Shown one piece after another: positions 19,897 through 31,405 of a stretch of DNA of 35,961 nt. The notes below the pieces were generated by a model. The model did no database searches, was not told the origin of the DNA, and saw only the letters and a list, made by a program, of their open reading frames with translations. The stretch's first letter is position 1. Each line of letters begins with the position of its first letter. Location: the NCBI GenBank assembly GCA_900404475.1, contig OUQQ01000217.1, forward strand, positions 1 to 35,961. The letters are read 5' to 3'. Source of the stretch: Spongospora subterranea. Lineage: Eukaryota; Endomyxa; Phytomyxea; Plasmodiophorida; Plasmodiophoridae. Position numbers and translations under genes: made by a program.

Positions 19897-22008
19897 GATC
19901 AAGGAGTTCAACGACACGATCCGGGCGATGAAGGCGAATAAATCGATCTTGGCGAGTCTGTCCGTGAAAGTCCTGTTGATCCAGTGCATTCTGCTCGCTC
20001 TGATCTTCATCAACCGGAATTTACTGATATCCGCCACATCCGATTTTACTTCTGGCAGCACTGAGGTAGTGAAGATTTGTGTTTTCAATTGTTCTCTGAT
20101 GTGAAACCATTGAATTGGCAAAACTTGTTTTTGCATCCATTGGTTCATTCTAAAACCGCAATGCTCCACAGGGAAAGGTTTTACAGTCGCTGACGTCGTC
20201 GAAGGCGCGCATGATGGAGCTATATCTGAACGGATTGGCGGTGTTCGACTGGGTTGTGACCGCCACGAAAACACGGCAAACCGACAGCAAGCTCGCCAGC
20301 CGATTACAGTTATTGGCAAATTTGTTCAATGTTGAGCTCGTCTCCCTACTCGATAAGTACGTCCAAAACAATATTTTTTGTGATCATTTTCGGAACCGAT
20401 TGGAAATCCTTCCCTCTCAATGTCGGGCTCAAATGCTCTGTGCTTTCATCATTTTCTATTCGTGCCGACTTGGTCGTTTCACTTTCGACAGCATTATCCT
20501 CTCATATCTGATTCAGAAATCACCAAACATTTTTACGAAAACTCCGATTTTTTTCCCCAAATCTTCGATTGCTTCTTTCAAAATTTCTGATTCCTCAAAC
20601 ACCTTCAATGTTTTTCACGAAATTTCACAATATTCTCCACGAGAACTCGTTATTGAATCTGTTGGTGATTGACACACACAGTACGTCGATGGTCATCGCC
20701 AGCACTGCCCCTCAATCAATCGGTCGGCCGTTCCCGTCGGTGTCATTGGCCGCCTACACCCTGAACATCACCAGCCCATTAGAGGCCAGCTCGGTCGTCA
20801 CCACCGATCTCTGGCCCCTCGATCAGTTCATGGCCTACGCCACACCGATCGCCCTAGGTGATGGTCTCCTTGGACCAGCCCATTCTGATTCGCCAATTGT
20901 TATCCGATTAGTCGGGGCCCCGGTCAACCGCGTTCAAAGTCGGTCTCGTTTTTCTGGTTTTTCAGCCCCTGAAATCCTCTTTGTCGTGGTGAAACTGATT
21001 TGTTGATGAAGTTTCGCTATTGGATTTGTGGACGATGACGTTGTTTCCTTAAGTTGGTGTGTGGTGTTATTTGCGATTGGAGCAGTGTTGAGTGTATTGT
21101 GTTGGTGATCGGTGTGAATATAGTGATTGGGAGTCAGGTGCGGATTCAGGAGACCTATGGAACCCTTGTCGTGGGAGATGTCGTCAATGGCAAAGCCGAT
21201 ATATGGGATATGGGGGTCAATCTAACAAATAAAGGATATTTCGGTAATCTCATCAACATCATTATATGAACACTTTTTTCGCGATCATTCGCTCCTTCGA
21301 TCAATTTCACACGACATCCGTTTTGTGTATTGTGATCCTGTGTGTTGCTGATGAATATTGAAGGTGCGTTTATATGGAATAATCGACGGCGCCAGTTCCA
21401 GTTGATGTCGTCGGTTTTGCAGGTACTGAACACATCTGCCGATGATTTTCCCTCACGAACCATGAACGGGATTGTGTTTCCAGGGCGCTGAAGGCCCTCA
21501 GTATTTCGTAGACATCAGCCCATCGTCCAGATCGGTCCTCAATCGGGGAATGAGCACCGCCTTCGAGCACGACGGGATCTACACCGAGGCGAACATCGAT
21601 ATCGGCCACTCCCTGTACACGGTGTCGGTGGCGCCATTGGTGTCGTCCAACGAACACACGTTCAGCGACTGCGTCCTGTCGGCCTATACGGTTCGGGGCG
21701 TGGGCCAGGACGAATGGGCGGCACTACTGCAGAACCAGGTGACGCTGCAGATTGTGGTGATGGTCGTGGAGATGGTCACGTCCATCCTGGGCGTCATGCT
21801 GTCGTACTGGCCCATGCGCCGATTCCTGACCGTCCTCGAGAAGGCGTTCAACGTCCCGTCGACGTCGCAGATCAAGCAGGACCAGGCCGATCAGAAGGCG
21901 GCGGTGATGATGGACAACATGAGCGGGGTCAAGGCAGCGGGCGAGGGCAACACCAGACTGCCCACGAACCCATCGGTGCGAAAATCGTTCACAACTCCCG
22001 TGAAATGA
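19897..22008 (+). CDS. Paralogous two-TM sensor-like module B
   Basis: Visible exons are 19897-20065 (FNDTIRAMKANKSILASLSV, then TM VLLIQCILLALIFI), 20172-20356 (helical, ASRLQLLANLFNVELVSLLD), 20682-20857, 21124-21243 (TLVVGDVVNGKADIW) and about 21484-22008. The last holds IDIGHSLYTVSVAPLVS, TM VTLQIVVMVVEMVTSILGVM and a polar tail of about 70 residues. Its YFVDISPSSRSVLNRG to SVAPL stretch aligns with WYPDIAPMFPSETLES to TLPAL in module A, so the two are duplicates. The acceptor near 21484 does not agree in phase with the donor at 21244, so one junction is unresolved. No separate signal or start exon is obvious; ATG 19928 is possible. Alternatively this continues module A in one protein. 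Confidence 0.62.
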
Positions 22009-22149
22009 GGCGGTTGGTTCCGCGTTTTGGGGGTGATTATGGTCTCTCCACAATCACATTACTGTATATATCATTCACATTCGTTCATAATCCAATCAAT
22101 CTGGGTTCAGTTAGCAATGTCCGACTCCTTCAATTATCAGACCAAAATT

Positions 22150-22523
22150 CCACGTCCACAAAATGGCATTTTGAACAGGGCAAATATTGATACGATAATG
22201 ATAGCGATTAAACCAGGAAGGGTCAAGTGCCGGGCAATATTTACAGATTGTCTGTTGATGGATTACATGCGAACGAAGGCGTCGGGGTAATAGAACCCGC
22301 ATTTGAAAGTTTTGGGTGAACGATTACCAAAAATTGTTTCAGATTGTGAAATCGCGTCATTGACAGCGACATTTTGGCCAAAAAGGTCATGTTACTGACT
22401 CATGTTGGGGACGAAGGCGAGATCAAGGGAAGCGCCACATACCCTGTCTACAACAAATTTGAAATCGAATCCCAAATCAATGAACCGGGGCTTCGAGAAA
22501 TTCGATCCCAAAAAACGCTATAA
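22150..22523 (+). CDS. Two exon-like segments of an unidentified gene
   Basis: An open frame ends at 22286 (IMIAIKPGRVKCRAIFTDCL, then MDYMRTKASG). A GT at 22287 and an AG at 22365-22366 give an 80-nt intron leading in phase 2 to DILAKKVMLLTHVGDEGEIK and YPVYNKFEIESQINEPGL, ending TAA at 22521-22523. Composition and splicing look genuine, but I recognise no family. It follows module B by less than 200 bp. Confidence 0.4.
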
Positions 22524-22731
22524 ACCACATCCCCATATGGTATTTCAATGTCCAGTCTATTATTTTTTCCAAACCTAATTGATTTCAATGATCCTGCCGG
22601 ATGAATCTGTGGCAATGCCGCTTTACCGAAACCGATGACCCAGGGCCTTATGAGGAGATGAACGATGGGAAAGGAATGAACAGCTGAAGAGATCAATAGC
22701 CATCAAACGGGATCCAGCGATGTTCAGAAGT

Positions 22732-23100
22732 TCAGAGATTGGTCATCAATACACACACACTGAATGAAATTTCCACTACTATATTCAATTTACAGCGTTC
22801 ACTGTTTTCTGAAGCCAACGCGAGATCTCTGATTTCTGAAATCGTTAGCAAAAGAACGGGCTCAAGTTTGACACTCTGATAAATCGGAACGACATCAAAT
22901 GAGGACAGATGAGACTCTACCAAGACCACTTGTGGTTGAACGGCCTCATTTGACAGATATTGAACGAACAAAGCTGCACTGAATGATGCACTGCACTTTC
23001 CTCGATTGCCAATCAGACCTGTTGTGAGAAGTAGAGGGGCATCAACAAGTTGTCGTTGGGGGGTTGTCCGAATCGGTGAAGGACTGCCATGCGGAAACCG
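22732..23100 (-). CDS. Exon-like minus-strand frame, family unknown
   Basis: The frame reads APLLLTTGLIGNRGKCSASF, then SAALFVQYLSNEAVQPQVVL and PVLLLTISEIRDLALASENS, before a stop at 22732-22734. The hydrophobic strand followed by GNRGKC looks like a nucleotide-binding loop, but the spacing does not match Walker A exactly. It could be an exon of a larger gene or chance; the plus strand is also partly open here. Confidence 0.3.
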   Translation of the reverse strand, partial: RFPHGSPSPIRTTPQRQLVDAPLLLTTGLIGNRGKCSASFSAALFVQYLSNEAVQPQVVLVESHLSSFDVVPIYQSVKLEPVLLLTISEIRDLALASENSERCKLNIVVEISFSVCVLMTNL

Positions 23101-23107
23101 AATTTGA

Positions 23108-23299
23108 CTAACTCAAATTGGCGGTTCCAATGACTTCGGCGAACGTGAAACTCCAACGCAATTGGAGACGATTCGACCACTCGAAATCGAACATTTCATG
23201 ATATTGACACGTGGCGCCATCCATACCAGTCTACCAAACTTACATCTTGGCGATGCACGCCCCACAATGTTCCCGTTGTATTATCAGCGGAATCTGTGA
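23108..23299 (+). CDS. Exon-like plus-strand frame, family unknown
   Basis: A 63-codon open segment reads GGSNDFGERETPTQLETIRP, then IEHFMILTRGAIHTSLPNLH and ends YYQRNL plus stop. Protein-like composition suggests an exon or a gene remnant. The next frame from 23296 also stays open to 23610, but no splice pair was convincing. Confidence 0.28.
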   Translation, partial: LTQIGGSNDFGERETPTQLETIRPLEIEHFMILTRGAIHTSLPNLHLGDARPTMFPLYYQRNL

Positions 23300-23610
23300 T
23301 CAATGACAGCCGCATTGTGATAAAATGTTCATCGACACAAAGATCTGCACCTCTTGGTCAGAAGACAGACGTCCCAATGGGCAAACGGTGGAGAACCGAA
23401 GTCCTGGTTGGAGTTGTCAGTATTTATACTGGTGCAAGGGCTCCTTACAAACGAACAGAAAAACTCTCAAATAAGAAGTGTTTATTACTGGATATTACTT
23501 TAACCCTGCAGGCAGGCTGTAGAACAGCCTTCATCAAACCCCTTTGGCTTGAGATAACAACAATGACCATCTGTAAATCTATCTACAGGTCTTCTTCCGT
23601 TATACGTTAG

Positions 23611-24099
23611 TACAATAACCTACTCGACATTTGATCTTTATTGGGAGTGGTTTGCTTTTGTGACGTTGAACCCGGAAGGAACGTCTGACGAGTCTGGTGC
23701 AAGATATAGCCAGATAGATCGACAGTGGTGAAGATCACGACGTGGCGAGTACCAGATGGCCACAGATAATGGACCAATCACATTTTAATATACTTCACTG
23801 AAGGGGCTTTACCGATTGACCATCTCGGGCTTTCAAAAGGTAAAGGACATGATCAGTCCACATGTTTCAGTCCAGCTGGCGGTTGTTTACATTGTACACT
23901 CGGTTAGATTGCTCGCATGCATTGATATTAGCCCGTGATCCTAAATCACGGAATTCCATCAGATTCCATCCATCTCGTACATGGGCCGTGACGGCATGTC
24001 AAGGGTCTCATCCCCACAGTCAGGTAACATTTCTGGACAGCGTCACACAGTGGTGTGTGTACGGCAGTCAACAGTCAGCCAACACGCTGTAGCGACGGG
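23611..24099. other. No gene recognised
   Basis: Only short frames without domain features were seen. The right edge grades into the 5' flank shared with the truncated ATPase copy. Confidence 0.5.
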
Positions 24100-24266
24100 C
24101 TCCGTGGCGTTACGGTTTTTCGGAGTTTACTCAGTGCCACTGTCAGAGGGTAGTCACTGTGATCAGAAACCCCGAATCTCTTCATTCACATCGAAGGTTG
24201 ATATCCCAAAGACCTCAAGCAAGCCGAACGTCACCTCGAGTTCACCCTCTGATCTTCGTTTGAGCC
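24100..24266 (+). promoter_or_regulatory. Conserved 5' flank of the ATPase gene
   Basis: About 165 bp before the ATG resembles, in inverted orientation, positions about 35298-35465 upstream of the truncated copy. Shared tracts include atctcttcattcacatcg and gccatgggatc at the start. Conservation of non-coding sequence between the copies suggests the duplication carried the promoter or 5' leader. Confidence 0.6.
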
Positions 24267-27200
24267 ATGGGATCGACATGGACTCCAGTGTTCATGGCCC
24301 TGGCCTGCATCATTGCCTTTACCATCGCCCATCCTGACAATCCCGATACCGCTACTGACTCGAGTACCGCCAACCTCCATTGCCTCAAAGGAGCTGGGGC
24401 TGTGACATTCCCCCCGAAATCTCTTAAACAGTCCCGAAGTCTCGTCAATTTTCAATCCTTCAAATTTCCCACAAAGAGATCCCCATTGAGGCAGGCTTCC
24501 GATGCAGCTGCAAGGTTTCTGACAAAACCTTCGTTTTCTAGCAGCAGCAGTCCACAACAACCTGTCATTCATGAAGAATCACTTCTTGTCGATGACAACA
24601 AGGCTGCACTTCTTGAGGAGCTCAAGAAGGCGTATCCAGACCACACTCCTGTTGACGAAAACGTTGGAAAGCTATCCCGAATTGTTGGCGCCGTCAAACA
24701 AAACATTCGCAAAGCGCTCAACAAGTATGTGCCTTTCTGCCGCCCTTCTGAACGCAACGATGCAGATCAACCATCGAAAAAGAATCTTAAAAATGAGGTA
24801 AGCGTCTTCCGCATCTCTACAAACCTTCGACTGAGCAATGTGTTAGAAAGTGTGGGCTGCTAAGCCAACACTGGAATTGACCAGAGAGTTTATGAAAGAG
24901 CGTATGGCCGACTTGCTGAAAGAGGCGCCAGATCTGATAACAGAGGTGATGGAAGTTCTAGAGGCACTGCTGGAGAGCAAAACAAAGCCGAAGCGAGTTT
25001 CATCGGAATGCAGCATGGAAGAGATACAAGATTCGCCGATGAAGGACCTGGAAGCGAAATTAACCAAGGTGCTACAAGGGGTGAAGCGTGAGTCGCGGGC
25101 ACAAATCAGCACAAAGCTGATTCAATTGGTGGAAGACTACGAAAAATCAGGCGTGTTACAGCCGAACGGTCTGTACGATTATGATGTCAAAAGTCTTCAA
25201 GAAGAGCATGGAAGTAACGTCTTGGATTTGCCGAAATCGGCATCGTTCCTCAAGATTTTGTGGGCCGCCATCAACAGTTTTTTCGTCCTCTTGTTGGTGG
25301 CTGGCTGTGTTGCTCTGTTTTCCATGAAAAAACCTGTCGATGGTGGGGTAATGTTTGCGGTCATGTTATTTGTAATTTTCATGGGGACCATTCCTGAATA
25401 CAATGCTTCACGCCAAGCCGATCTGATGGACATTGAGGAGCCCGGTAACATTCAGGTCATTCGCAACGGTGGTGTCCGCAAGGTACATGTCATTTCAGTA
25501 TTTTTTATTCGAATCAACTTCTTTGATATTTCTTTGACACATGTTTCGATTGGCATTCACGCGCCTGTAATTATTGTTTCTTCTGTCCAATGCTGCTCAC
25601 AAACTGTTCCTTTCTGAAAGATTCTTAACGTGCTGCTAACAGATCATATCTGAATCGGAACTAGTTCCCGGTGACATCATCTATCTTGAAACTGGTCAAG
25701 GTGTCCCTGCAGATTGTCGTGTTTTTCAATCGTCGGACCTTAAAGTGGTTGAGGCATCATTGACCGGGGAACCCAAGCACTTGGCAAAATGCGATGGTGC
25801 CGTGGCAGAAATGGGCGAAGACTGTCATACCTTCGACAACCTGATCATGAAGGGAACTCATGTCAGCGAAGGACACGGTCTAGCAGAGGTTTTTGGCATC
25901 GGTATGAACACTCGAATGGGATCGATTCAGGAACAACTCATTATGGTAGGTTAATTTTCGATTTGCCTTGTTTCTGACCTGTATCTTAACGGATTCGCTC
26001 AACAGAAAGAACGCAAATCCACTCCGATTATGGACAAGGTCGAGGCTCTTGTTTTTGCATTCGTCAAGGTGTCCGTTTCAGTAATCGTCGTGCTTGGCGT
26101 TTTACTGATGGCGTTAAGGCGGACGCCGGTCCCGCAATCGACCCAAAACCGGTTCCTCCAGGTTTTCATGCTCATGATCTCTCTTTGTATTGCTGTAATC
26201 CCTGAAGGTCTTCCCATCTCTTGTACACTGTCGCTGAACAAAGGTCGGCGTGCCATACAAGAAGAATGTGAGGCACGTATTCGTACCATGGCCGCTGTCG
26301 AAAGTCTGTCTGCTGTCGACGTTTTCTGTTCCGACAAAACCGGAACTCTGACCACTGGTGTCATGACTGCCGTTGAAGCATACACCTTCGGCCAGGCGAT
26401 CGCTCTAAACCGTGGTGATCTTGAAGCGAGTCAGAGTGAGAAGTTGGATCCTCTCATGACCATTGCATGGCTGTGTAACAGTGCCCAACTGATGGACGAC
26501 GGAACCTTCACTGGGCAGGCGACAGATGTTGCTTTGGCTCGTGTTGCACACGAACATCGGTTCCGATCCGGGAAGGTACTGCTTACATTTACAGCTTTTC
26601 CGATTCTGCTTTCGAATTTCAAATAGTTGTTTTACGCTTCGAGATTGTGGATGTTGATATCTGACATGATTTGCTCTTGTTCAGGACGAAATCTTAAAAA
26701 AGTACACGGTCAAGAATGTTAACACGTTCAATGCGGACCGCAAAACAATGTCAGTTGTGGTTGAACACAACCCGAGCGACACTTTTTTCACATCCAGTTT
26801 ACCGTTGGTTGCCCTTGTTAAAGGTGAATTCTAGCATCTACATGGCTGTCTCTTACTCCTTCGTTAACGTGCTTGTTATTGTTTAGGGTCGCCGGGGGTC
26901 ATTCTAGACAAATGCGATAATATCCTGAGGCCTGATGGCGATGTTTATCCGTTATCGGCAGAGGAACGTAGTCAGCTTCATCAAACTGTTGACAATATGT
27001 CCAGCAAGGGACAGCGTGTACTCGCTCTGGCGTATTCATGCATGCGCAACCAGCAGGACCACAGTGTCAACGTCGAAAATAGTTTGACCTTCATTGGATT
27101 CTTTGCCATTGAAGATCCACTTCGGGATTCGGTTCCTGGTACCATTCGCCGGTTGAAGCGAGCGGGAATCGCCGTCAAGATGATAACTGGCGATATGCTC

Positions 27201-28562
27201 CTAACAGCCAAAGCCATCGCGACTGATGCCGAAATTTTTGAGCCACTTCTTCATAAAGCGATAAAGTGCATCGATTTGCGGGCGAAACAGCAGGTTGTCG
27301 ATGATATCAAGAGCGACCTCAAGCTGCTTGGTTACAAAATGAGGGACGGTCTCTCTCAAGAGCATCGAGATGAGATCACTGCGATTCTGACCCCGGATTC
27401 GACTGCCGAGTCGCTCAACAAGAAATTGATTGAAGCGCTTAACGACCTCGACGATTTGGTCGAGCAGACTTCAGTGTTTGCGCAAGCCCGACCAGAAGAC
27501 AAGGTCACCATCGTCGAATCATTGCAGCGTCGTGGTCACATTGTCGCCATGACTGGTGACGGCGTCAACGACGCACCGGCGTTGAAGAAAGCCGACGCTG
27601 GTATCGCAGTCTCCAGCGCCACCGATCTGACCAAGCGTATTGCTCCTATCAATCTGTTGAGTGAGGACTTTTCTATGGTTGCCGTCTTGATTGAACAAGG
27701 ACGCCTCGTCGGCGAAAACATGGGCAAGGCTGTCTACTGTATGTTCGGCGCCAATCCTGGTGAGCTCGGTCCCTTCTTCGGCGGGCTGTTCGGCCTACCC
27801 GCTTCTCTGGATTCGTTGATGGTTCTCTGGCTCAATGCCTTCACCGATATCTTCAACATCGTTCCGTTCGCGAATGATCGGGTAACTTGTTCCACTCGTG
27901 TTTTTTGAAAAACTTTCAACTGAGTTCAATTTCAGGCACCCCGCGATTTGATGTTGGATCCTCCAACTCCGGTTTCGGCGCCAGTTCTCAAGGGGTTCCA
28001 CTGGGCCCAGATTCTCCAGATCAACCTTCTTACCACGATCTGCGCGCTGGCCATTCAGATGTTCTCGTACTCCCAAGATTTCGGTAACCTCAAAGGCGAC
28101 ACCAACGACGTTCACTCGGAGTTGGCCGAGCGTGCATACAGCGTCAGCAGTACGGCAGTGATGACGTTCATGACGCTATCCCAACTGTTCTTTTCGTATA
28201 CTTGTCGGGATCTAACCGGTTCCGTTATCGGGCCCCAGTTTTTCACGAATCGCGGCATGCACATAGCCGTTGTTGTCTCCGGCTTGCTGACCGCTGCTGT
28301 TCCCTACGTTCCGAAACTGTCCGGCTTGTTGAAGATGCACGTGATGCCCGCTAATGTGTTCACGATGGCGGTGGCTCTATCTCTCGCGTTGCCACTCGGC
28401 CATGAGGCCCTCAAGGCCCTCTTCAAGATTCGATTCGTCAAGCGCTGCTTCGGCATGATTTCGGAACAATTCGTTTCGGACGTCGAAAATCCGGCTTCCC
28501 GTTCGAAGCTGACGTTGACAGAGATTGACCCTTTGAGTGATAATGCCCCTCATCGCCACTGA
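24267..28562 (+). CDS. P2-type cation-transporting ATPase, full length, 7 exons
   Basis: This is an ATP-driven membrane cation pump. Exons are 24267-24797, 24847-25482, 25643-25945, 26006-26575, 26685-26823, 26887-27881 and 27936-28562 (1266 aa; introns 49-160 nt). All junctions keep frame. Residues 1-20 (MGSTWTPVFMALACIIAFTI) look like a signal peptide, followed by about 290 helical residues before TM1. Then come TM1-2, the actuator loop with TGEP (430), TM4 with PEGLP (556), the phosphorylation site DKTGTLT (Asp about 600), KGSPG in the nucleotide domain (about 726), MITGD (about 827), TGDGVNDAP (949), TM5 NPGELG, TM6 NAFTDI and further TM segments. Family knowledge: PEGLP and Asn/Glu in TM5 are ion-site features of P2 pumps, so Ca2+ is plausible, but the P2 subgroup is not settled. 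The N-terminal extension is unusual. Confidence 0.93.
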
Positions 28563-28860
28563 TTGTGTTTCTTGGGTATCCAATACATTACTTGATTTTC
28601 ATCTCATGTCTCTGCAGTTCATCATAGTGTTTCCATGTTCAATTCATCCTATCAAGGTCCATGTCTTTCGAATACGACATCGAATGCTGTTTTGATTTTC
28701 TTCAAGTGGCTCATCACTGTTCTTTTCTGATCAGATCGATTTCCGAGTTGTTGCAAACGTATTGGAGCTTATTCGGTCAGGGGCGGAAAATGGGTCGGGT
28801 TTAGTCATCGTGTCAAACGCCAGGCCATCTTCATATCACATGCAGTGAATTATCCAACAG
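28563..28860. repeat. 3' flank shared with the inverted ATPase copies
   Basis: Tracts after the stop (tatccaatacattacttgat near 28578, gcggaaaatgggtcgggttt near 28783, attatccaacag near 28850) recur in reverse complement near 32345/33405, 32120/33150 and 32104. This shows that the duplication extended at least 290 bp past the coding end. Confidence 0.85.
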
Positions 28861-29947
28861 AAACACGTGCGACAGGTCGAACAAATCTAGGGAAGTTGAG
28901 ACGACTAATACGCGGCGGTGTCTCGTCGACAAACACTGTTTGATGAATATTTAGTGAACTCTTTTGCCCAACCAAACTTCATTTGTTTCACCGTTTTCTA
29001 CTATAACTTTGACCGTTTTAGTTAATTTTGCAGATATGAGTGGTGATGGACGCAATCGCAAAGCGGTCTTTGATGACAGATTCTGCTGAAAGGTCGTACG
29101 GGCGTTTATCGCCATGATGTCCCAGAAACCATATTCCTCGTGAATCATATTCCGTCAGATGCGAATTGCAGAAAAGGAATGATTCCTAGCGGTAGTCAAT
29201 GAATACTGACCAATCATTCCATCCAATTTCCTGGGCAATATCCCTTTTCGCTACGCTGTGCTGTTGTCTGACGCTGTCTTCTTCTCTTGGGTTTTGTTAT
29301 CGATTTCAACAATGGTTACGTGTTCCATACTCCCGACCAAGGACGTCATCATGAAATCCTTGATCAGCAAGACGAATCCGACGTCTTGGAGTGTAAACTC
29401 AATTGTCAACAGAACTCAGCTATAAAACATCTGCCAAAGCCTCGTTGACACAGCTTTTTTCTGTCAATTCCAATCATGATGCTGATGAAGGAGAACGGTT
29501 TAGTCTCTGCAATTCGCAACATCAAGGTCCGAACAGCCCATTGCATATGAGGTCGGCGTTGCCATGGATTTACGATTCAATCGCTCAACAACAAACGTGA
29601 GTGTTTTGGACTCACGTTGTGTCTAAGATCAGGCAGCGATTACTTCTGGAAAAATTTGGGAACACCATTTGTGGGACAACCCACCTTTAATGAAATCTCA
29701 CGAATACAGTGAAAATTTCAAGACGAAACGAGCTTCCAGGGTCCTAATCAGGAGCATAGATCGAGTTCAGGGCCTTAATAGAGATATTTGCACATTGACA
29801 ATGGTCATTTTTGCCAAGAACTCGCAAGGGAAATGCTTTGCTTTTGTGGTTTTTTGCTAGAGAAAAAGTGTGTCTCATGGCTCGTTTAATTGTTAAATTG
29901 GACGAAAGTTGTTATGATCCACTCTATTCACCAAAACAATCCTCTCC
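28861..29947. other. No gene recognised
   Basis: Short frames exist on both strands (for example 29403-29600 plus, about 65 codons), but no domain, TM segment or repeat stands out. It separates the ATPase gene from the decayed helicase. Confidence 0.45.
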
Positions 29948-30700
29948 TTAACTGACACCATGGTTGGTCTCGTCGATAACGACCAACGGTTTCACGTCCA
30001 GCGGCGACTCTTCCAAGAGAAAGCGTGGAAGACAGGTGGTCGAGCACTTCAGCACATTGAAGACTATTCGAAGAGCATTGTCCGACACATATTCTCAATT
30101 AAAGAACCCGCTGTCAAACTCCTTGTTCTCATCCGACCTGATGTTGTCTGTGAATTCGGGATCATAGTCAAAATTTATGACGAAATTGGCGGGTTGAAGA
30201 CATAGTGCTTCAGGCCCTGAATTTGGATTCGTTTGATTGACGCCATCGTTGCTCCGAGAAGACACCCGGTTTTCTGAAAATTTTGATGAAGATATCTTGG
30301 TTTGCATATCTGCTCCCATAAATCGCCAACCCATTCAGACGCCGTTCCGAAGCACTAAACTTCCCCTCGAGCCATTTGGAGTTGAACGCTGCATCCTCAA
30401 GGCACTTGTCGTGTTCTTGTGCAACACCCTATTTCAGCAGTCGGCCGGCCCCTGCGATAACTGGGTCTGTTGTGAGTTCTCATGGGCAATAATATATTAC
30501 AGAAGGCCCTTGTTAAGTTCCCCTACATATTTGGTGATGTCCATATCCATGAAACCCTCAGGGGCTGTTTCACATACAGTTCGTCATCAATATGTCCACA
30601 AAGAAAGACATTGGGAACATCAGCCTGTCGAGCTCTCAGCGTCAATATTGATTGGCTAGCCCTTGAAATCTGTTGGAATGCATAATGAGCTACAGGCACC
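29948..30700 (-). pseudogene. Decayed DEAD-box RNA helicase (DDX3/Ded1-like C-terminal half)
   Basis: The minus strand reads FVINFDYDPEFTDNIRSDEN and GFFN, a stop at 30097-30095, then EYVSDNALRIVFNVLKCS to a TAA at 29950-29948. In DDX3/Ded1/Vasa proteins a V-I-N-F-D-L-P segment leads into motif VI (HRIGRTGR), then S-F-F-N, then a helix ending Q-x-V-P-x-F-L. That order is kept here, but motif VI is lost. Upstream, in other frames, CIPTDFKG and PNVFLCGHIDDELYVKQPL resemble the stretch after motif III. The match is from memory of the family; frames are broken, so it is non-functional. Confidence 0.5.
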
Positions 30701-30768
30701 AATGTCTCATTGTAATATATTCGTGGTCATCGGCAGAGCACATTGATTACTAAACAACATTCCAAACT

Positions 30769-31405
30769 GTGTTTCTTCTGGGTAATTCCATTAGGGTGTA
30801 CGTTGCCGATTTTGATGAACAAATTTTCTATCTCACAGCTTCACACCCCAGATCAGCGAATATCCTCTCACTGCAAACTGTTTCAATTATTGGGATATTG
30901 TCTGCAGTCAACTTTCAAACTACGATCAGATATATTGACCGTATTGCCGATACAAACCGTTGATCCTTATCATAAAATTGTCTCTAATTCTCCCTGTATT
31001 GTTTGAGCAAAACATATAATACTCCCAACCTTCATCTTCCCGATCAGTTGACCAAAGAACCTTCATGCAAGTTGGGCAATACAGCGCCAATTCATTACAA
31101 CATCGGAGAAGTCGTGTCAGACTGGGATGATATCGACACGGTCTGTATTGGCGATACTTGATAAACTGAGTCAGATACAATACCAGGTGGAGATGAACCA
31201 ATGAATCAAGAATCGGACCTACCGAAGGGTGCTGTCTGAGATGATGAAAATGAAGAATACGGGCGGCAATGAGAAGTTGCCTAACTTTGACACACAGACG
31301 TTCATCGTGCTCAATCAACTTTCAATTCCGACGTCTTCTCAACATAACTGCTTGTTGAGTTCATATTGTGGAATAAACACAGATTTCCTAACGGTAGTAC
31401 TGTAG
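30769..31405 (+). CDS. Exon-like segments of an unidentified spliced gene
   Basis: Three plus-strand segments have protein-like composition: 30769-30963 (RVYVADFDEQIFYLTASHP), 31024-31161 (KLGNTAPIHYNIGEVVSDWD, ending at TGA) and 31205-31405 (TYRRVLSEMMKMKNTGG, then LPNFDTQTFIVLNQLSIPTS). They lie in different frames. Candidate introns exist (for example GTATTGGCG to ACCAG near 31146-31190) but the model is not secure. No family is recognised. A minus-strand frame at 30926-31318 overlaps and is less convincing. Confidence 0.33.

Noticed and set aside
22996..23025. Walker A (P-loop) ATPase in the minus-strand frame
   Set aside because: GLIGNRGKC has one residue too many between the glycines for the standard G-x4-G-K-S/T and no Walker B was seen.
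30926..31318. 130-codon minus-strand frame with CPTC
   Set aside because: Only one Cys pair is present, there is no second zinc-ligand pair, and plus-strand segments here look more coding.
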